Source: Tanytarsus gracilentus (taxonomy: Eukaryota > Arthropoda > Insecta > Diptera > Chironomidae). Taken from it: DNA of 64,000 bases. A program made the position numbers and the translations under genes. The DNA lies in NCBI GenBank assembly GCA_038502055.1, contig JAXRKN010000030.1, forward strand, positions 186,001-250,000, given 5' to 3'. The notes under the pieces are model-generated. The model saw only the letters and a list, made by a program, of their open reading frames with translations, searched no databases and was not told the DNA's origin. Positions 40,618 to 51,443 of the stretch are shown here, in pieces (positions within the stretch are counted from its first letter, which is position 1; every line of letters begins with the position of its first letter).

Positions 40618-41913
40618 GGGTGGACGCTTGTTATTCCGGAGTAAATTGAATCGCAAGATAATAAATCATGAAATTTCTCTTACTTGGCACTGCTGATCAT
40701 GCATTATCAGTACCTCGTTAGATTCGCAAAAGACACAGCTTTATTTTGAGACTGACTTTAAATTTTTTACTGGTCTCCTTCATGCTTAAAAATTAATTCA
40801 AAACCTTGCTGGTAATTCCGGAGTAAATTTTAAAAATTCGATATAAAATTAAATTTTGATAAAATCTTCATGCTTTCTTGAGTGAGGTGATTAAGTATGA
40901 AGAGATTGATATTTTTTGGGATTTCAATGTCTGGCAAGTGCAAGCAGTGCTTCCAACAACCTCCAAAATCCCTTTTTTAATGACTCTTTTGCAATTTTTT
41001 ACTTTCAATAGTAGATGTAATAAGAGCTTAATCACTTCAGAGGCCACTTAAGAATAGAACTCAATACTCACCCCTAAAAAGCATCTCTGAATAATTTTAT
41101 TTCTCTTCGTTCTGAGATCTTATTGTGAGTAAAATAATTTTAAATGATTTTGGCTACTGTAATGTTAGTTTAACCTGGTATTCGATCTTGGTTCCTTCGC
41201 TGGAAGTTAGTTCCTCCGCTGGAAACCAGTTCCGCCAGTGGAAGTTAGTTCCTCCGCTGGAAACCAGTTCCGCCAGTGGAAGTTGGTTCCTCCGCTGGAA
41301 GTTAGTTCCTCCGCTGGAAACCAGTTCCGCCAGTGGAAGTTAGTTCCTCCGCTGGAAGTTAGTTCCTCCGCTGGAAACCAGTTCCGCCATTGGAAGTTAG
41401 TTTCTTCACTGGAAGTTAGTTCCTTCACTGGAAGTTAGTTCCTTCACTGGAAGTTAGTTCCTCCGCTGGAAGTTAGTTCCTCCGCTAGATATTACTTTCT
41501 CCGCTGCATGTTGGTTATATATTTGTGTGTGTTTATTATAGATCCTCGGATTATGCATAAATTTATTTTTAAAGCACTTTGTGGACATATAAAATTTAAG
41601 TTGGTATAGGAATGTGTTGATGAAGACCTTCGTGACTCAAGAAAAATAGTGATGGAAAAATTGCAACTGATTTAATTGATGAAAATTGACATGATAAATG
41701 AAGAGGATTTTTGTATGGAGAAAATTAAAACGTGCTTTTCATGGCCAAATGAAGTCTTAAAGTCATTGCTTTATTTTACAAAATTGTCGCGCATGACAGT
41801 ACCTTCAAACTTTAAGTCAAGTGTCAAGGTGTAAAATGCTTTGTTTGTAAAATATTGACGCATTTAATTTTACTCCGGAATTATAAGCACTCCGGAATAA
41901 CAAGCGTCCACCC
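40618..41913. mobile_element. 1.3-kb non-autonomous DNA transposon, 25-bp TIRs, TA flanks
   Basis: The first 25 bases (starting GGGTGGACGCTTG, 40,618-40,642) are perfectly inverted at 41,889-41,913 (ending CAAGCGTCCACCC). Both ends are flanked by TA (40,616-40,617 and 41,914-41,915), as for Tc1/mariner-like insertions. Internal copies of ATTCCGGAGTAAA sit near 40,813 and, inverted, near 41,868, as subterminal repeats. There is no transposase frame. The middle is occupied by a 19-bp minisatellite. Confidence 0.8.
41190..41507. repeat. 19-bp minisatellite inside the transposon
   Basis: About 16 units of two related types, CTGGAAGTTAGTTCCTCCG and CTGGAAACCAGTTCCGCCA, partly alternating, then degrading to CACTGGAAGTTAGTTCCTT. 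It is clearly richer in G+C than its surroundings. The unit is not a multiple of three, so overlapping open frames arise in several frames on both strands; none is a gene. Confidence 0.9.
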
Positions 41914-41915
41914 TA

Positions 41916-42431
41916 CATTTTTTCGTTAAATAAATTTTTTCAATTATTTTAAATCGATGCCGAAAATTTCACCCTTCGACCATGTTTTCAATTGTAATTT
42001 TCATCCTTTTTCATCCGCTCATGTATAATTGAACAAAATTTTCTTCTCTTTCGTTCAAACCACTTTAACCACTTCAACATGTTTTTTCTTCACATTTGAA
42101 GATGCGAAAATTTTTTTGGTGTGTGAAAGAAAAAAGTCTTGAGGGTTTTTGTAGCTATGCAGAGTAAAAAATTAATATTTTTTTCTCGAAAAAATGCAAA
42201 ATATATTTTTTGTTATGTTCTAACAATTCTTTTTAAACAAGATGAAAAATAATTTTCAGTTTAATTTTATGAAAACAATAAAAATATTCTCGCACTTTCC
42301 AAAAATCTTCATCAAATTTTCAGGTATCAAAATTTTCAAATATAAATTCAAAATTTTCTACCAGCAAATCATTCAAACTTTAAAATTCAATCAAACAACA
42401 TCAAAAAAAATAATTCAAAAAACCGTTAAAA
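41916..42431. other. Upstream region of the zinc-finger gene
   Basis: No gene is seen before 42,432. From about 42,255 the sequence matches, inverted, 52,380-52,550, so the leader and promoter of this gene lie inside the inverted duplication. Confidence 0.5.
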
Positions 42432-43364
42432 ATGGATTTCAATTGGGAAACAATTCAATTTGAATTTGTCGATGATCATTTCGTCAAACAAGAGCAAGAA
42501 ATGGAACTTCTTGACATCCAAGATGACTACACACCCGATTCAACTTTGAGTGCAATTGACGAAATGGACATCGATGACGTTTTTGACAATGACATTGAAG
42601 AAATTATCAAAGAAAGTTTAAAAGATCCAGACTTTAGAATTTTTGATCTCGCAGTCAAAAAAGATTCAAAAAGAAAACAAAAAAATGGTGAAAGAAATTT
42701 TGGTTGTGACATCTGCAATGTCAAATTGCCATCAATGAGTTACCTCAAACGTCATTACACAACCAAAGGACATCAAAGACAACTAATGAAGATGAGAATG
42801 CCAGCAGAAGTCAAGGATGAACGCATTGAAGAACTCACAGAACTTTCCAACGATGAAAAAGAACTTTTAGCACTTTTCGATGAGCAAATTTCTCAATTTT
42901 CAAATGAAGATTTGTTTGAAGTTAAAGAAGAAATTTTCAAAACAATTCAAATACCTGGAATTCGAAAAGAAACTTCATCACTTCACTGCGAGCCATGCAA
43001 TAAATTTTTCACTCATCAATGTCACTTCACACAGCACAACAAGACCGTCCATTCAGGTCTCAAACCCTTCAAGTGTCAAAGATGTGGAAAAAAATTTGCA
43101 ACCGAAAATGAACTCAATCGACATGCGGCAAAACACGATGGACTCAAACCCTTCAAATGTGATCAATGTCCAAAATCTTACAACAACAAAGTTGATCTCA
43201 AGAGACATGAGAAAAATCATGACAAACAAGCTCCGAATTCTTGTGAGATTTGTGGTCGTGGATTTGTGAGACGTGATCATCTTGAAAAACATTATCAGAG
43301 TCACGAAAGAAAAGGAAAAAGACAATTAAAGTCCGCTTATGAAAATGGCGTCAACTTTATGTAA
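42432..43364 (+). CDS. C2H2 zinc-finger protein, 310 aa (left-arm copy)
   Basis: An intronless gene for a probable nuclear DNA-binding regulator. The N-terminal third is acidic (DDYTPDSTLSAIDEMDIDD and onward) with a basic patch KKDSKRKQK that could act as a nuclear signal. C2H2 fingers are at about residues 92-114 (last histidines spaced H-x5-H), 186-207, 215-235, 243-263 and 271-291; the last three are joined by linkers, two of which resemble the TGEKPF type (SGLKPFKC, DGLKPFKC). There is no ZAD domain. It differs from the right-arm copy at only five residues (18, 50, 125, 174, 176). It converges on the pickpocket gene with 95 bp between stop codons. An AATAAA lies just after the stop. The binding site is unknown. 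Confidence 0.9.
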   Translation: MDFNWETIQFEFVDDHFVKQEQEMELLDIQDDYTPDSTLSAIDEMDIDDVFDNDIEEIIKESLKDPDFRIFDLAVKKDSKRKQKNGERNFGCDICNVKLPSMSYLKRHYTTKGHQRQLMKMRMPAEVKDERIEELTELSNDEKELLALFDEQISQFSNEDLFEVKEEIFKTIQIPGIRKETSSLHCEPCNKFFTHQCHFTQHNKTVHSGLKPFKCQRCGKKFATENELNRHAAKHDGLKPFKCDQCPKSYNNKVDLKRHEKNHDKQAPNSCEICGRGFVRRDHLEKHYQSHERKGKRQLKSAYENGVNFM

Positions 43365-43459
43365 AAAAATATTTTGTAAAAATAAATTTAAATTTTTTAA
43401 ATTCAATCTTTAAATTTTTTATTCAAGTCCACAAAAATTTCAACAACATCACAAATATT

Positions 43460-45339
43460 TTAATAAAATCCAGAAAATTCATCGACGATCGCGTATTTTT
43501 CCTCCAAAGTCAAAATTTTCTTGTGAAATTCTCTGAAAATGCTTTTTGTCTTTAAATCATTTTCCTGAACAGTTTTGGTCAAATCATTGATTGCAGTCAA
43601 GACAACTAAAAGTTTTTCATCACTTTTATGAACTTTATCTTCAAGTTTAATCACTGACGGATTTTTAGCGCTATTTTGAGCCCATTTTTGATTTTCATTT
43701 CGTTCAACATCTGGCGCTGTTCTTGGTCTGGACCATGATGCAAAAAATCCACTAATGACAAAGTAGAAAATTTCAATGATCGAGAGCAGCGAACAACCCA
43801 TGAAGAGACCGAGTAAGCCACCAAAGTCCGAAATGACTGAAAAAAATTATTTTTAATAATTATTTAGCAATTTTTAACTCACAATTTTGAAGCTTGTACG
43901 ACAAAAAGTTTTCGATCTCTTCAACAACCTCAGTTTCAACGGTAAATTCAACCCAAGACATGATCGAACTAAAAAATTAATTTAAAATTAAAAACTTCAC
44001 TAATAATTATTAATCTCACGTTGTCGAAAGTGTCGCAGCGAAAAAATTTCTGTTGAATTGAGTTTTGTCCATTTTGTAAGAATATTTGACATCGATGCAT
44101 GGCACAAAACAGTTGCAGTTTAGTGAATTTATTTCAATCACGCATCTCAATTTCATAATGTCACAAACTTTTGTATTTCTATCTCTCGGCATTGAAAACT
44201 TCACGCAACCACAGTGTTCGAGTGATAAATTTGTTTTGCATTCCCACTCGCAAAGAGCTTTCGTGTAGGTCTTGAAAAATCTCAATTTCCTTTCACCCTC
44301 AAAATAACATTTTCGAATTTCGGGTGCGAATTCTTTCAAAGCCAAATCAGTTTTGTGACTTTTGGGAAAAATCTTGAACTCCATGTACTCTTCATAGTTG
44401 AGATAAATTGACTCGTGATATGGCGTTGGAATTTCATTTGGTTTGTGAAAATAAATCCTGAAAGTCTTTAACGCGCAAATATTTTCCTTGTTGATTTTAT
44501 TCAAAATCGGATGATACGCCATCGAATAATCTCGACCAGCTCTTTCAGGAAAATTGACATTTTCACGTCTGAAACCTTTTTCGGGCGACCAAAGCGGTTC
44601 ACTTTCGTTGCTGAATCTTGTGACAATTTTCTTGAAATCATCGTGAATCACGTCAGTGTTGAAAATCATGCTAGCTGTCATCATGTTGGTTGTGTAACAA
44701 GATCCAAAGTCTGAGAAAGTTCTGAAAATCGAATCATCACACAATCCATTGCCGCAGGCAAAAAATGCGTCTTCAACCTAGTTAATTAATATAAATTATA
44801 TTTTAAAATAATTGAAAGAAAATCTTTCAACTTGCCGACAAAGAACTTTGATTGATGATTTTAAGCGTGTCAATGTTCAAAATGTCAATGTCCTTGCAAA
44901 TTTCCATGACCATTGGTCCAAAACCCGGCTGACACCAGTGAAGGTTTGCTGTCAGTGCCAAGCATTCGTCTTTTGACAAATTAAAATTTTCCTTATTCGC
45001 AAATCGCTTATAGGTTCCAAAAAAATTTGCTGTTTCATTCTGAGCAAAAAGACTCGAACAAATTGTGATCGCTGGTGCTGGAAATTCTGAAGAATTTCTT
45101 TCTCTCGCTTTCATAACAATTTCTGGTTCCTAATTAATAAATTTAGAGAATTTTTCAAAATATTTTCTCAAACTCACTAGCTGCCATTTTATGTAAGCCG
45201 AATAAATGTAATAAGAAAATCCACAAAACGACAAAATTAGTGCAAAAGTCCAAAAAACTCGAGACACTTTTAAATATTCAGATGTGAAAATAAACTTTAC
45301 GCCATGAATTGAACTGTTTGCACCGAAATTGTTGACCAT
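43460..45339 (-). CDS. Pickpocket-like DEG/ENaC channel A, 558 aa
   Basis: A subunit of an amiloride-sensitive-type sodium channel, two membrane passes with a large cysteine-rich extracellular domain. Five exons are inferred: 45,339-45,178, 45,129-44,836, 44,777-44,020, 43,968-43,883 and 43,836-43,460. The start MVNNFGANSSIHGVK aligns with all paralogs. The first membrane segment is VFWTFALILSFCGF, followed by the post-TM1 motif FPAPAITIC. The cysteine-rich signature is YTKALCEWEC...CGCVKFSMP. The second segment and pore region is DFGGLLGLFMGCSLLSIIE, with the G-x-S selectivity motif as GCS. The C-terminal tail is polar and helical. Intron 2 has a GC donor (TCG|GCAAGT). The inverted partner is 49,465-51,348. 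The activating stimulus cannot be told from sequence. Confidence 0.9.
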
Positions 45340-45382
45340 TATTGAAAAATCATTTTTCACAGATTTCAAGTGAAAAATTTAG

Positions 45383-45407
45383 TGACGTCAATCATTCTTG
45401 AAACTTC
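45383..45407 (-). promoter_or_regulatory. CRE-like and HSE-like motifs before pickpocket A
   Basis: The palindrome TGACGTCA (45,383-45,390) and TTCTTGAAACTTC (45,395-45,407), which fits the TTCnnGAAnnTTC heat-shock-element pattern, lie 44-68 bases upstream of the start codon. The second, with about ten flanking bases, recurs before pickpocket C (59,455-59,467). Function is inferred only. Confidence 0.3.
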
Positions 45408-45516
45408 CAATTGGAATTTCTAAAAAGGAATCTGGAAGCAACCTGAGAAATTTTAGTGAATTAAAAAACAAACAAAAATTTTATAATAAAATTTTATATT
45501 ATTTATTTTAAGCTAA

Positions 45517-47438
45517 TCACAAAAATTCAGTATCAATTTCGCCAAAATTTTCATCCAGAACTTCCACAGAACTCGATTGCGCGAATAATTCCGGATTATT
45601 TTTATAATGTTCCATTTTGTGATCTTTCAGCTCTCGAAATTTAGCGAAGCTTTGAGAGCAAATCGAACATGAATAAACGTTTGGTCCAAGATGAGATTTG
45701 AGATGTTTGATGAGGTCATTGGACTGCGCGTAAGCTTTATGGCAGTATTCACACTAAAATATTTAAAAATTTAAATTTTTCTAACTAAATTAAAAATTAA
45801 ATTTTACCTTGTAAGGTTTTTCCTGCGTATGAATCCTCAAATGTCGCTTCAACGCTCCCGACGCAATAAATTTCATGTCACAATAAATGCACGCATAATT
45901 TTTCTCATTAGTGTGAATTTTAACGTGCAAATTTAGAGTTTGAGCTTTTGTGAATTTTGCGCCACATTCGCTGCACTCAAAATTTCTCTCTTTCGTGTGA
46001 GTCGTCATATGAGAATCGAGACCACTTTTAGCTGCAAATTTCGCCGGACAAAGTGAACACTCAAAAGATTTAATTCCAAGATGTCGAAAAAGATGTTTTT
46101 TGAGATATGAAATTTCACCAAATTTCCTCTCACATTTGTCGCATTGAAAAAGTTTCGTTTGATTTTGATTGTGAGTCGCTTTGTGAATTTTCAACTTGTG
46201 AGTTTTCATGAAACTTTTTCCACATCCCGGAAAGTCGCAAGCGTGAGGTTTAAATTGATTGTGACGCAGCATGTGATCGATAAAGTCATCGCCAACACCA
46301 AACCGACGTCCACAGTGAAGACATTGATGAGTTGCATTTTCAGCGTGAAGTTTTGAATGTCGAATGACGTTCGTCAGCTTTGGATAGGTCCGATTACAGA
46401 GACGGCAGATTATTTGAGTTTTATCTGCAAGTTCATCGCGGTGAGATTTCATGTGCTCGATGGATTGATTGTAGTCTAATAAATGAAGAATTTAATCACA
46501 AATTTTGAGTGTATTAAAATATTTTTTTACCTCCATGCTGTTTCAAGCAAACGACGCAAGTGAACAGATGTCCATCTTGAAATTCAATGGCGCAAGCTTT
46601 AAACTCCTCACTATGAATGTATTTATGTTTGTCAAGTTTAACTTGGTCCCAAAATCTTTGTGGACAATCACCACATGCCAGTGGTCGATGTTGATTGACG
46701 CCGTGCAAAAGTCTTCCTCTCTTATCGTGCACACTCATGTGTCTTTGAAGTTTTGATGGTGTCTCAAGCCTCTTATTACATTCTGGACATTTATATTTGT
46801 ATTCTCGTGGTGGAAATTTTGGTAAATCTGAAGGTGCAATTACATCTTTGTGGACCAGTAAATGTCTTTTAACTTTCCATGGTGATTCAAATTTTTTATT
46901 GCAAATTTTACACTCAAATTTTTTGCTGCCCGATGAAGTTGATTTTTTTATAACGACTTCACTTTTATCGTCAGTTATTTGATGTTGATTAACAACATGA
47001 ATGGCAAGTTCTTGTGATGATGTAAAAAGCGATTGACAGAGTGGACATGCAAAATACTCTTTGTCATCACTTTGAGCTTCGACAATAATTTCTTCAGTTA
47101 TAATTTCTTGATCTGAAATATTTTCATTTTCTTTAATTGTTTGAATTTCAGAATCAGATTTGAGACAAGTTTCACGAAAATCAAAAGCTCGCATGGCATT
47201 TTCCTTGCATGGATCACAAATTGATTGTGGATAGCCTAAAAATAATTAAACTGTAATCTAGTTAAATTAATTAAATTTTCTCACCATCATCAACAGCAAT
47301 TGTGAGTCCAGTTATGACATTTAAAATTTCTTGAAGCTCGAAATTTTTATAAATACACTCAAAAATGTTGTCGAGCTCTTCGGTGAAATTCATGCAGCAT
47401 CGACAGCACTCGTTGATGTCTATGTAAGAAACTTCCAT
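45517..47438 (-). CDS. ZAD and 14-finger C2H2 zinc-finger protein, 587 aa
   Basis: A probable nuclear DNA-binding protein of the insect-expanded ZAD class. Four exons are inferred: 47,438-47,285, 47,235-46,531, 46,475-45,808 and 45,753-45,517. The N-terminal ZAD has zinc-binding pairs at C12/C15 (CCRCC) and C58/C61 (PQSICDPC); this domain usually dimerises the protein. An acidic linker follows (TIKENENISDQEIITEE), then 14 C2H2 fingers: four in exon 2, one split across intron 2 (CVVC...HMKSH), seven in exon 3, one starting at the intron 3 junction (CEYCHKAY...) and one more. Two introns thus fall in or beside fingers. It occupies the spacer of the inverted duplication and is not itself duplicated. 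AATAAA follows the stop on the minus strand. Target genes are unknown. Confidence 0.88.
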
Positions 47439-47913
47439 TGTTGATTAAATTTAAAACAGTTTAAGTAACTTTAATTTAAAAAAAACTTTGTTATTGTTTA
47501 CAAAGTTTTATAATGTAACAAAAAAGTTTTATGTGAATGCTGCTGAAAAATTATGTTTAATTCAGCTAAATGAAGGCTGACCAAGTATTTGAATTTTAAG
47601 TGATGGTTTTTATTTTATTTTTTGAATTTAAATTTTAAAAATAATAAATTTATTATTATAAAAATGTTATTTTAAATAATTTTGCTTGTCAGCCTTAGCT
47701 GAATGAAAAAATATGTTTCAGAGTCTTTGAATTACCGGTTTTTTGTGAAGGTACCTGGATAACAACAGAAGAAATATTTAGAAGATTTCTAAATTTAAAA
47801 TTTTTAAGTTATTTAAAGAAATAAAAATAAAATAAAAGTTTTAGTAAGAATTTTGAATCTTGATGTTAATGTAGTGAGATCGAAATAATCGAGTGAGTTT
47901 GGATTTTAAAAAA

Positions 47914-47920
47914 TATAAAA
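47914..47920 (+). promoter_or_regulatory. Probable TATA box of the F-box gene
   Basis: TATAAAA lies 75 bases before the F-box start codon, with a plausible initiation region about 30 bases downstream (TTTTAGTTTCAACA). Confidence 0.4.
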
Positions 47921-47988
47921 GAGAAAGTTAGGAAATTTTAGTTTCAACAATTAGTAAAAGTTTCTAATCTGCTTTTAGACACTCAACA

Positions 47989-49335
47989 ATGCCACCGCAA
48001 AATCTCCACATTGAAATCCTTCCAACCGAGTGTCTCTCGAAAATATTTTCATTCCTCCACTGGAACGACCTCTCAAACGTAACTCTCACCTCGAAATTCT
48101 TTAACAACATCGTCAGCACCGATAGCAAACTCCTAGAACTTGTTCGATTCGAATATAAACCGAGAAGTATTGCGAGTGCAACGGAATCAACGAGACATTA
48201 CACTAGGTTTCACATCAGTGGCGAATGCGATGATTCGAGCTTGGAATTTTTCATGCAAATCAACAAGGAAAGAATGGAAAAAATTCAAGAAATTCTTTTG
48301 GGTTTATTTTTTACCGTTCGAGTCGAAAACTTGATGGAACTTTTTAGGAAATGTAAAAATTTGAGGCGAGTTGAGATTTGGGGAAGTGTTGGCATGTACG
48401 ATCGTGGTTATGGCTATGATATGAGAGAAGGACTCGGTTATCGTGTTGTCAATAAGGAAAAGCCAAAACTTTATTTAGATTATCTTAAAATTGACACGGA
48501 ATATGAAAATTTGGAGTTTTTTGAGGAGTCAATTGTGAAAAAGTTACGAGTCCGTCGAGGATTAATGAAACATTTGGAAAAATTCTTGAAAACTCAAGAG
48601 AAGCTGGAAAGTTTAGAGCTTGAATATTTTTCAGACTATTCGAGTTTATATTTAGATGAATTTAGTTTTAAACTTAAAGAACTTTCACTTAAAGATTGTG
48701 AAACGACGCCGAGTTTATTGAAATTTCTTCAAAAGCATGAAAAAACACTTAAAATTGTTACGCTTCGTGGCATCGTGACTTCAAACTTAATCAATACATT
48801 AAGTGGACTTAAAGATCTCAATCTTAAAATTTATTTCATCATGACACCCTACAAAGTTTGTGACCCTCTCTCGATCATGTCAAATGTGACGAGTTTGTTG
48901 ATCTCATGCGATCACAATGACATCGATTATGCTCATTTTGATGGAAAATTTCCAAACGTTAAAAAACTTCATTTGATTGATTTTAAGTCACTTTTTAAGC
49001 AAGTTACAAAATTTGAAAATCTCGAAGAATTTTGCCTTGAAAAGTGCACTATGAAAACTCCACTTCAAATACCAAAAGTTAAAAAGTTAAAATTTTCTCA
49101 CATCACATTTCAAATGATTCGAAATCCGTTCGATTTTAAAAATAATTCAATTGAAGAAATTCAACTCAGCAATAGTTTTTTCTTCGCATGGTTTTATCAA
49201 TTTTTAGACTGTGAAAATACAAAATTAAAGTTTGCGAGAATTAATCAGAGTCGAAAGGACATTAAAAAGGACGTGCTGGAGAGAAATTCTCATAAAATTG
49301 ACAGATTGAGGATTTATCATTATTTCTCATTGTAA
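47989..49335 (+). CDS. F-box protein with leucine-rich repeat-like region, 448 aa
   Basis: An intronless gene for a probable substrate adaptor of an SCF ubiquitin ligase. The F-box covers about residues 7-50 (IEILPTECLSKIFSFLHWND, then NVTLTSKFFNNIV), the part that would bind Skp1. The rest shows irregular leucine-rich repeats such as LESLELEYFS, LKELSLKDCE, LKDLNLKIYF, VKKLHLIDFK and LEEFCLEKC, which would form the substrate-binding solenoid. It lies between the arms of the inverted duplication, divergent from the ZAD gene and 130 bp before pickpocket B on the same strand. AATAAA occurs shortly after the stop. The substrate is unknown; such genes expand rapidly in insects, so no one-to-one name is given. 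Confidence 0.88.
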   Translation: MPPQNLHIEILPTECLSKIFSFLHWNDLSNVTLTSKFFNNIVSTDSKLLELVRFEYKPRSIASATESTRHYTRFHISGECDDSSLEFFMQINKERMEKIQEILLGLFFTVRVENLMELFRKCKNLRRVEIWGSVGMYDRGYGYDMREGLGYRVVNKEKPKLYLDYLKIDTEYENLEFFEESIVKKLRVRRGLMKHLEKFLKTQEKLESLELEYFSDYSSLYLDEFSFKLKELSLKDCETTPSLLKFLQKHEKTLKIVTLRGIVTSNLINTLSGLKDLNLKIYFIMTPYKVCDPLSIMSNVTSLLISCDHNDIDYAHFDGKFPNVKKLHLIDFKSLFKQVTKFENLEEFCLEKCTMKTPLQIPKVKKLKFSHITFQMIRNPFDFKNNSIEEIQLSNSFFFAWFYQFLDCENTKLKFARINQSRKDIKKDVLERNSHKIDRLRIYHYFSL

Positions 49336-49464
49336 AATTGTTTAATAAACAAAAATGTCTAAACAAAGTAAATGACGTGATTTTTATTTAAATTAACATC
49401 AAATAAAAACAACATGACACTAAACTTCCGATCAATCAAATTCAGTAAATTAAAAAGCTTCATA

Positions 49465-51348
49465 ATGATGAAAAACTTTGCTGAAAGAAGTTCAATCCAC
49501 GGACTTCAATTTATTTTCAATGGAAAAAGTTCCAAAATTGTTCGAGTTTTTTGGTTTTTAGCTTTTTGGCTCTCATTTGGTGGTTTTTTGTGGTATTTTT
49601 TTACAGCCTACGTGAAATGGCAAAAGGTTTGAGTATTTTAAGTATTCAAATTCGATTTGAAAATAATAAAAATTAAATTCAGGATCCAGAAATCATCATG
49701 AAAGCTCGCGATCAATATGCTTCAGAATTTCCAGGACCAGCAATCACAATTTGCTCGGATCTTTTCGCAAAAAATGATTCTGCAAACTTTTTTGACGCCT
49801 TTAATAGATTTGTGAAAAAAAAAGATTTTAATTTATCAAAAAATGAATGCGAAATACTGGCAGCAAATGTTCACTGGTGTCAACCAGGTTTTGGAAGAAT
49901 TCTGGAAATAATTTGCAAGAATACTGACATTTTTAACATTGAAACGCTTCAAATTATTAATCAAAGTTCTTTGAGCGTAAAAAATATCTAATTTAAATTT
50001 TTTTGAAAAATAAATTAAAATTTCATAATTTTTAGGTCGACGAAGCTTTTTTCGGATGCAAAGATGGAATGTGTGATGATTCGATTTTCAAAGTTTTCAC
50101 TGACTTTGGAATTTGCTACACAACCAACATGATGACTTCGAGCATGATTTTCAACACTGACGTGATTCACGATGATTTTAAGAAAATTGTCACAAGATTC
50201 AGCAACGAAAGTGAACCGCTTTGGTCACCCGAAAAAGGCTTCAGACGTGAAAATTACAATTTTCCTGAAAGAGCTGGTCGAGAATTTTCAAAGAGTTTTC
50301 ATCCTGTGCTTAATAAAATCGATAAAGAAAATATTTGCGCTCTGAAAACATTCAAAATTTTCATTCACAAACCAAATGAAATTGTGACGCCTTTTCACGA
50401 GTTGAGTTTACTTAATTTTGACGAATACATGCGATTGAGTGTTTCAACAACGAGTCACAAAACTGATTTGGCTTTAAAGGAATTTTCACCAGAAATTCGA
50501 AAATGTTATTTTGAGGATGAGAAGAAATTGAGATTTTTCAAGACTTACACGAAAGCTCTTTGCGAGTGGGAATGCAAAGCAAATTTATCACTCGAACACT
50601 GCGGTTGCGTGAAGTTTTCAATGCCGAGAGATAAAGACACAAAAGTTTGCAACTTAAAAGAATTATTTTGCGTTTTGAAAATAAACGAATTACCATGCAA
50701 ATGCTATTCACCATGTATCGATGTCAAATATTCTTACAAAGTGGTAAAAACTCAATTCAACAGAAATTTATTCAGTGTTCAAATGCCGGCTAGGTAAGAA
50801 GTTAAAGTTTAAGGAAATTTAATAAAACTTAATTTTAGTTCGATGGTGTCATGGGTCGAAATTGAAATAGAGTCGGAGATTGTTGAAGAGATTGAAAACT
50901 TTTTGTCATACAAGCTTCAAAATTGTGAGTTAAAAATTGCTAAATAATAATTTAATTAAATTTTATTTCAGTCATTTCGGACATTGGTGGCTTACTCGGT
51001 CTCTTCATGGGTTGTTCGCTGCTCTCGATCATTGAAATTTTCTACTTTGTCATTAGTGGATTTTTTGCATCATGGTCAAGACCAAGAACAGCGCCAGATG
51101 TTGAACGAAATGAAAATCAAAAATGGGCTCAAAATAGCGCTAAAAATCCGTCAGTGATTAAACTTGAAGATAAAGTTCATAAAAGTGATGAAAAACTTTT
51201 AGTTGTCTTGACTACAATCAATGATTTGACCAAAACTGTTCAGGAAAATGATTTAAAGACAAAAAGCATTTTCAGAGAATTTCACAAGAAAATTTTGACT
51301 TTGGAGGAAAAATACGCGAACGTCGATGAATTTTCTGGATTTTATTAA
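49465..51348 (+). CDS. Pickpocket-like DEG/ENaC channel B, 558 aa
   Basis: Inverted paralog of channel A with identical exon lengths: 49,465-49,626, 49,683-49,976, 50,036-50,793, 50,839-50,924 and 50,972-51,348. The start MMKNFAERSSIHG is chosen because it makes exon 1 the same length (162 nt) as in A, C and E; an in-frame ATG 51 bases upstream (49,414) is the alternative. The first membrane segment is VFWFLAFWLSFGGF, then FPGPAITIC, the extracellular YTKALCEWEC...CGCVKFSMP block and the pore motif GGLLGLFMGCSLLS. Where A has DFGG before the pore, B reads DIGG. Exon 5 differs from A at two of 113 residues, whereas exon 1 differs at 26 of 54. A CRE-like TGACGTGA lies at 49,373. Confidence 0.9.
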
Positions 51349-51443
51349 AATATTTGTGATGTTGTTGAAATTTTTGTGGACTTGAATAAAAAATTTAAAG
51401 ATTGAATTTAAAAAATTTAAATTTATTTTTACAAAATATTTTT

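Larger units (their letters stand above)
42255..45340 (+). repeat. Left arm of large inverted duplication
   Basis: It matches 49,465-52,550 in inverted orientation. It holds a zinc-finger gene and a pickpocket gene tail-to-tail. From the zinc-finger leader through the 95-bp gap to the last pickpocket exon, the arms are nearly identical; further inside, similarity falls steadily. Confidence 0.9.

Noticed and set aside
41125..41438. Overlapping 66-73-codon frames on both strands
   Set aside because: They are readings of a 19-bp minisatellite in several frames.
42880..43325. Alternative-frame and antisense ORFs over the zinc-finger genes (also 51,483-51,991)
   Set aside because: Shadows of the C2H2 reading frame; they lack domains and recur in both arms only because of the duplication.
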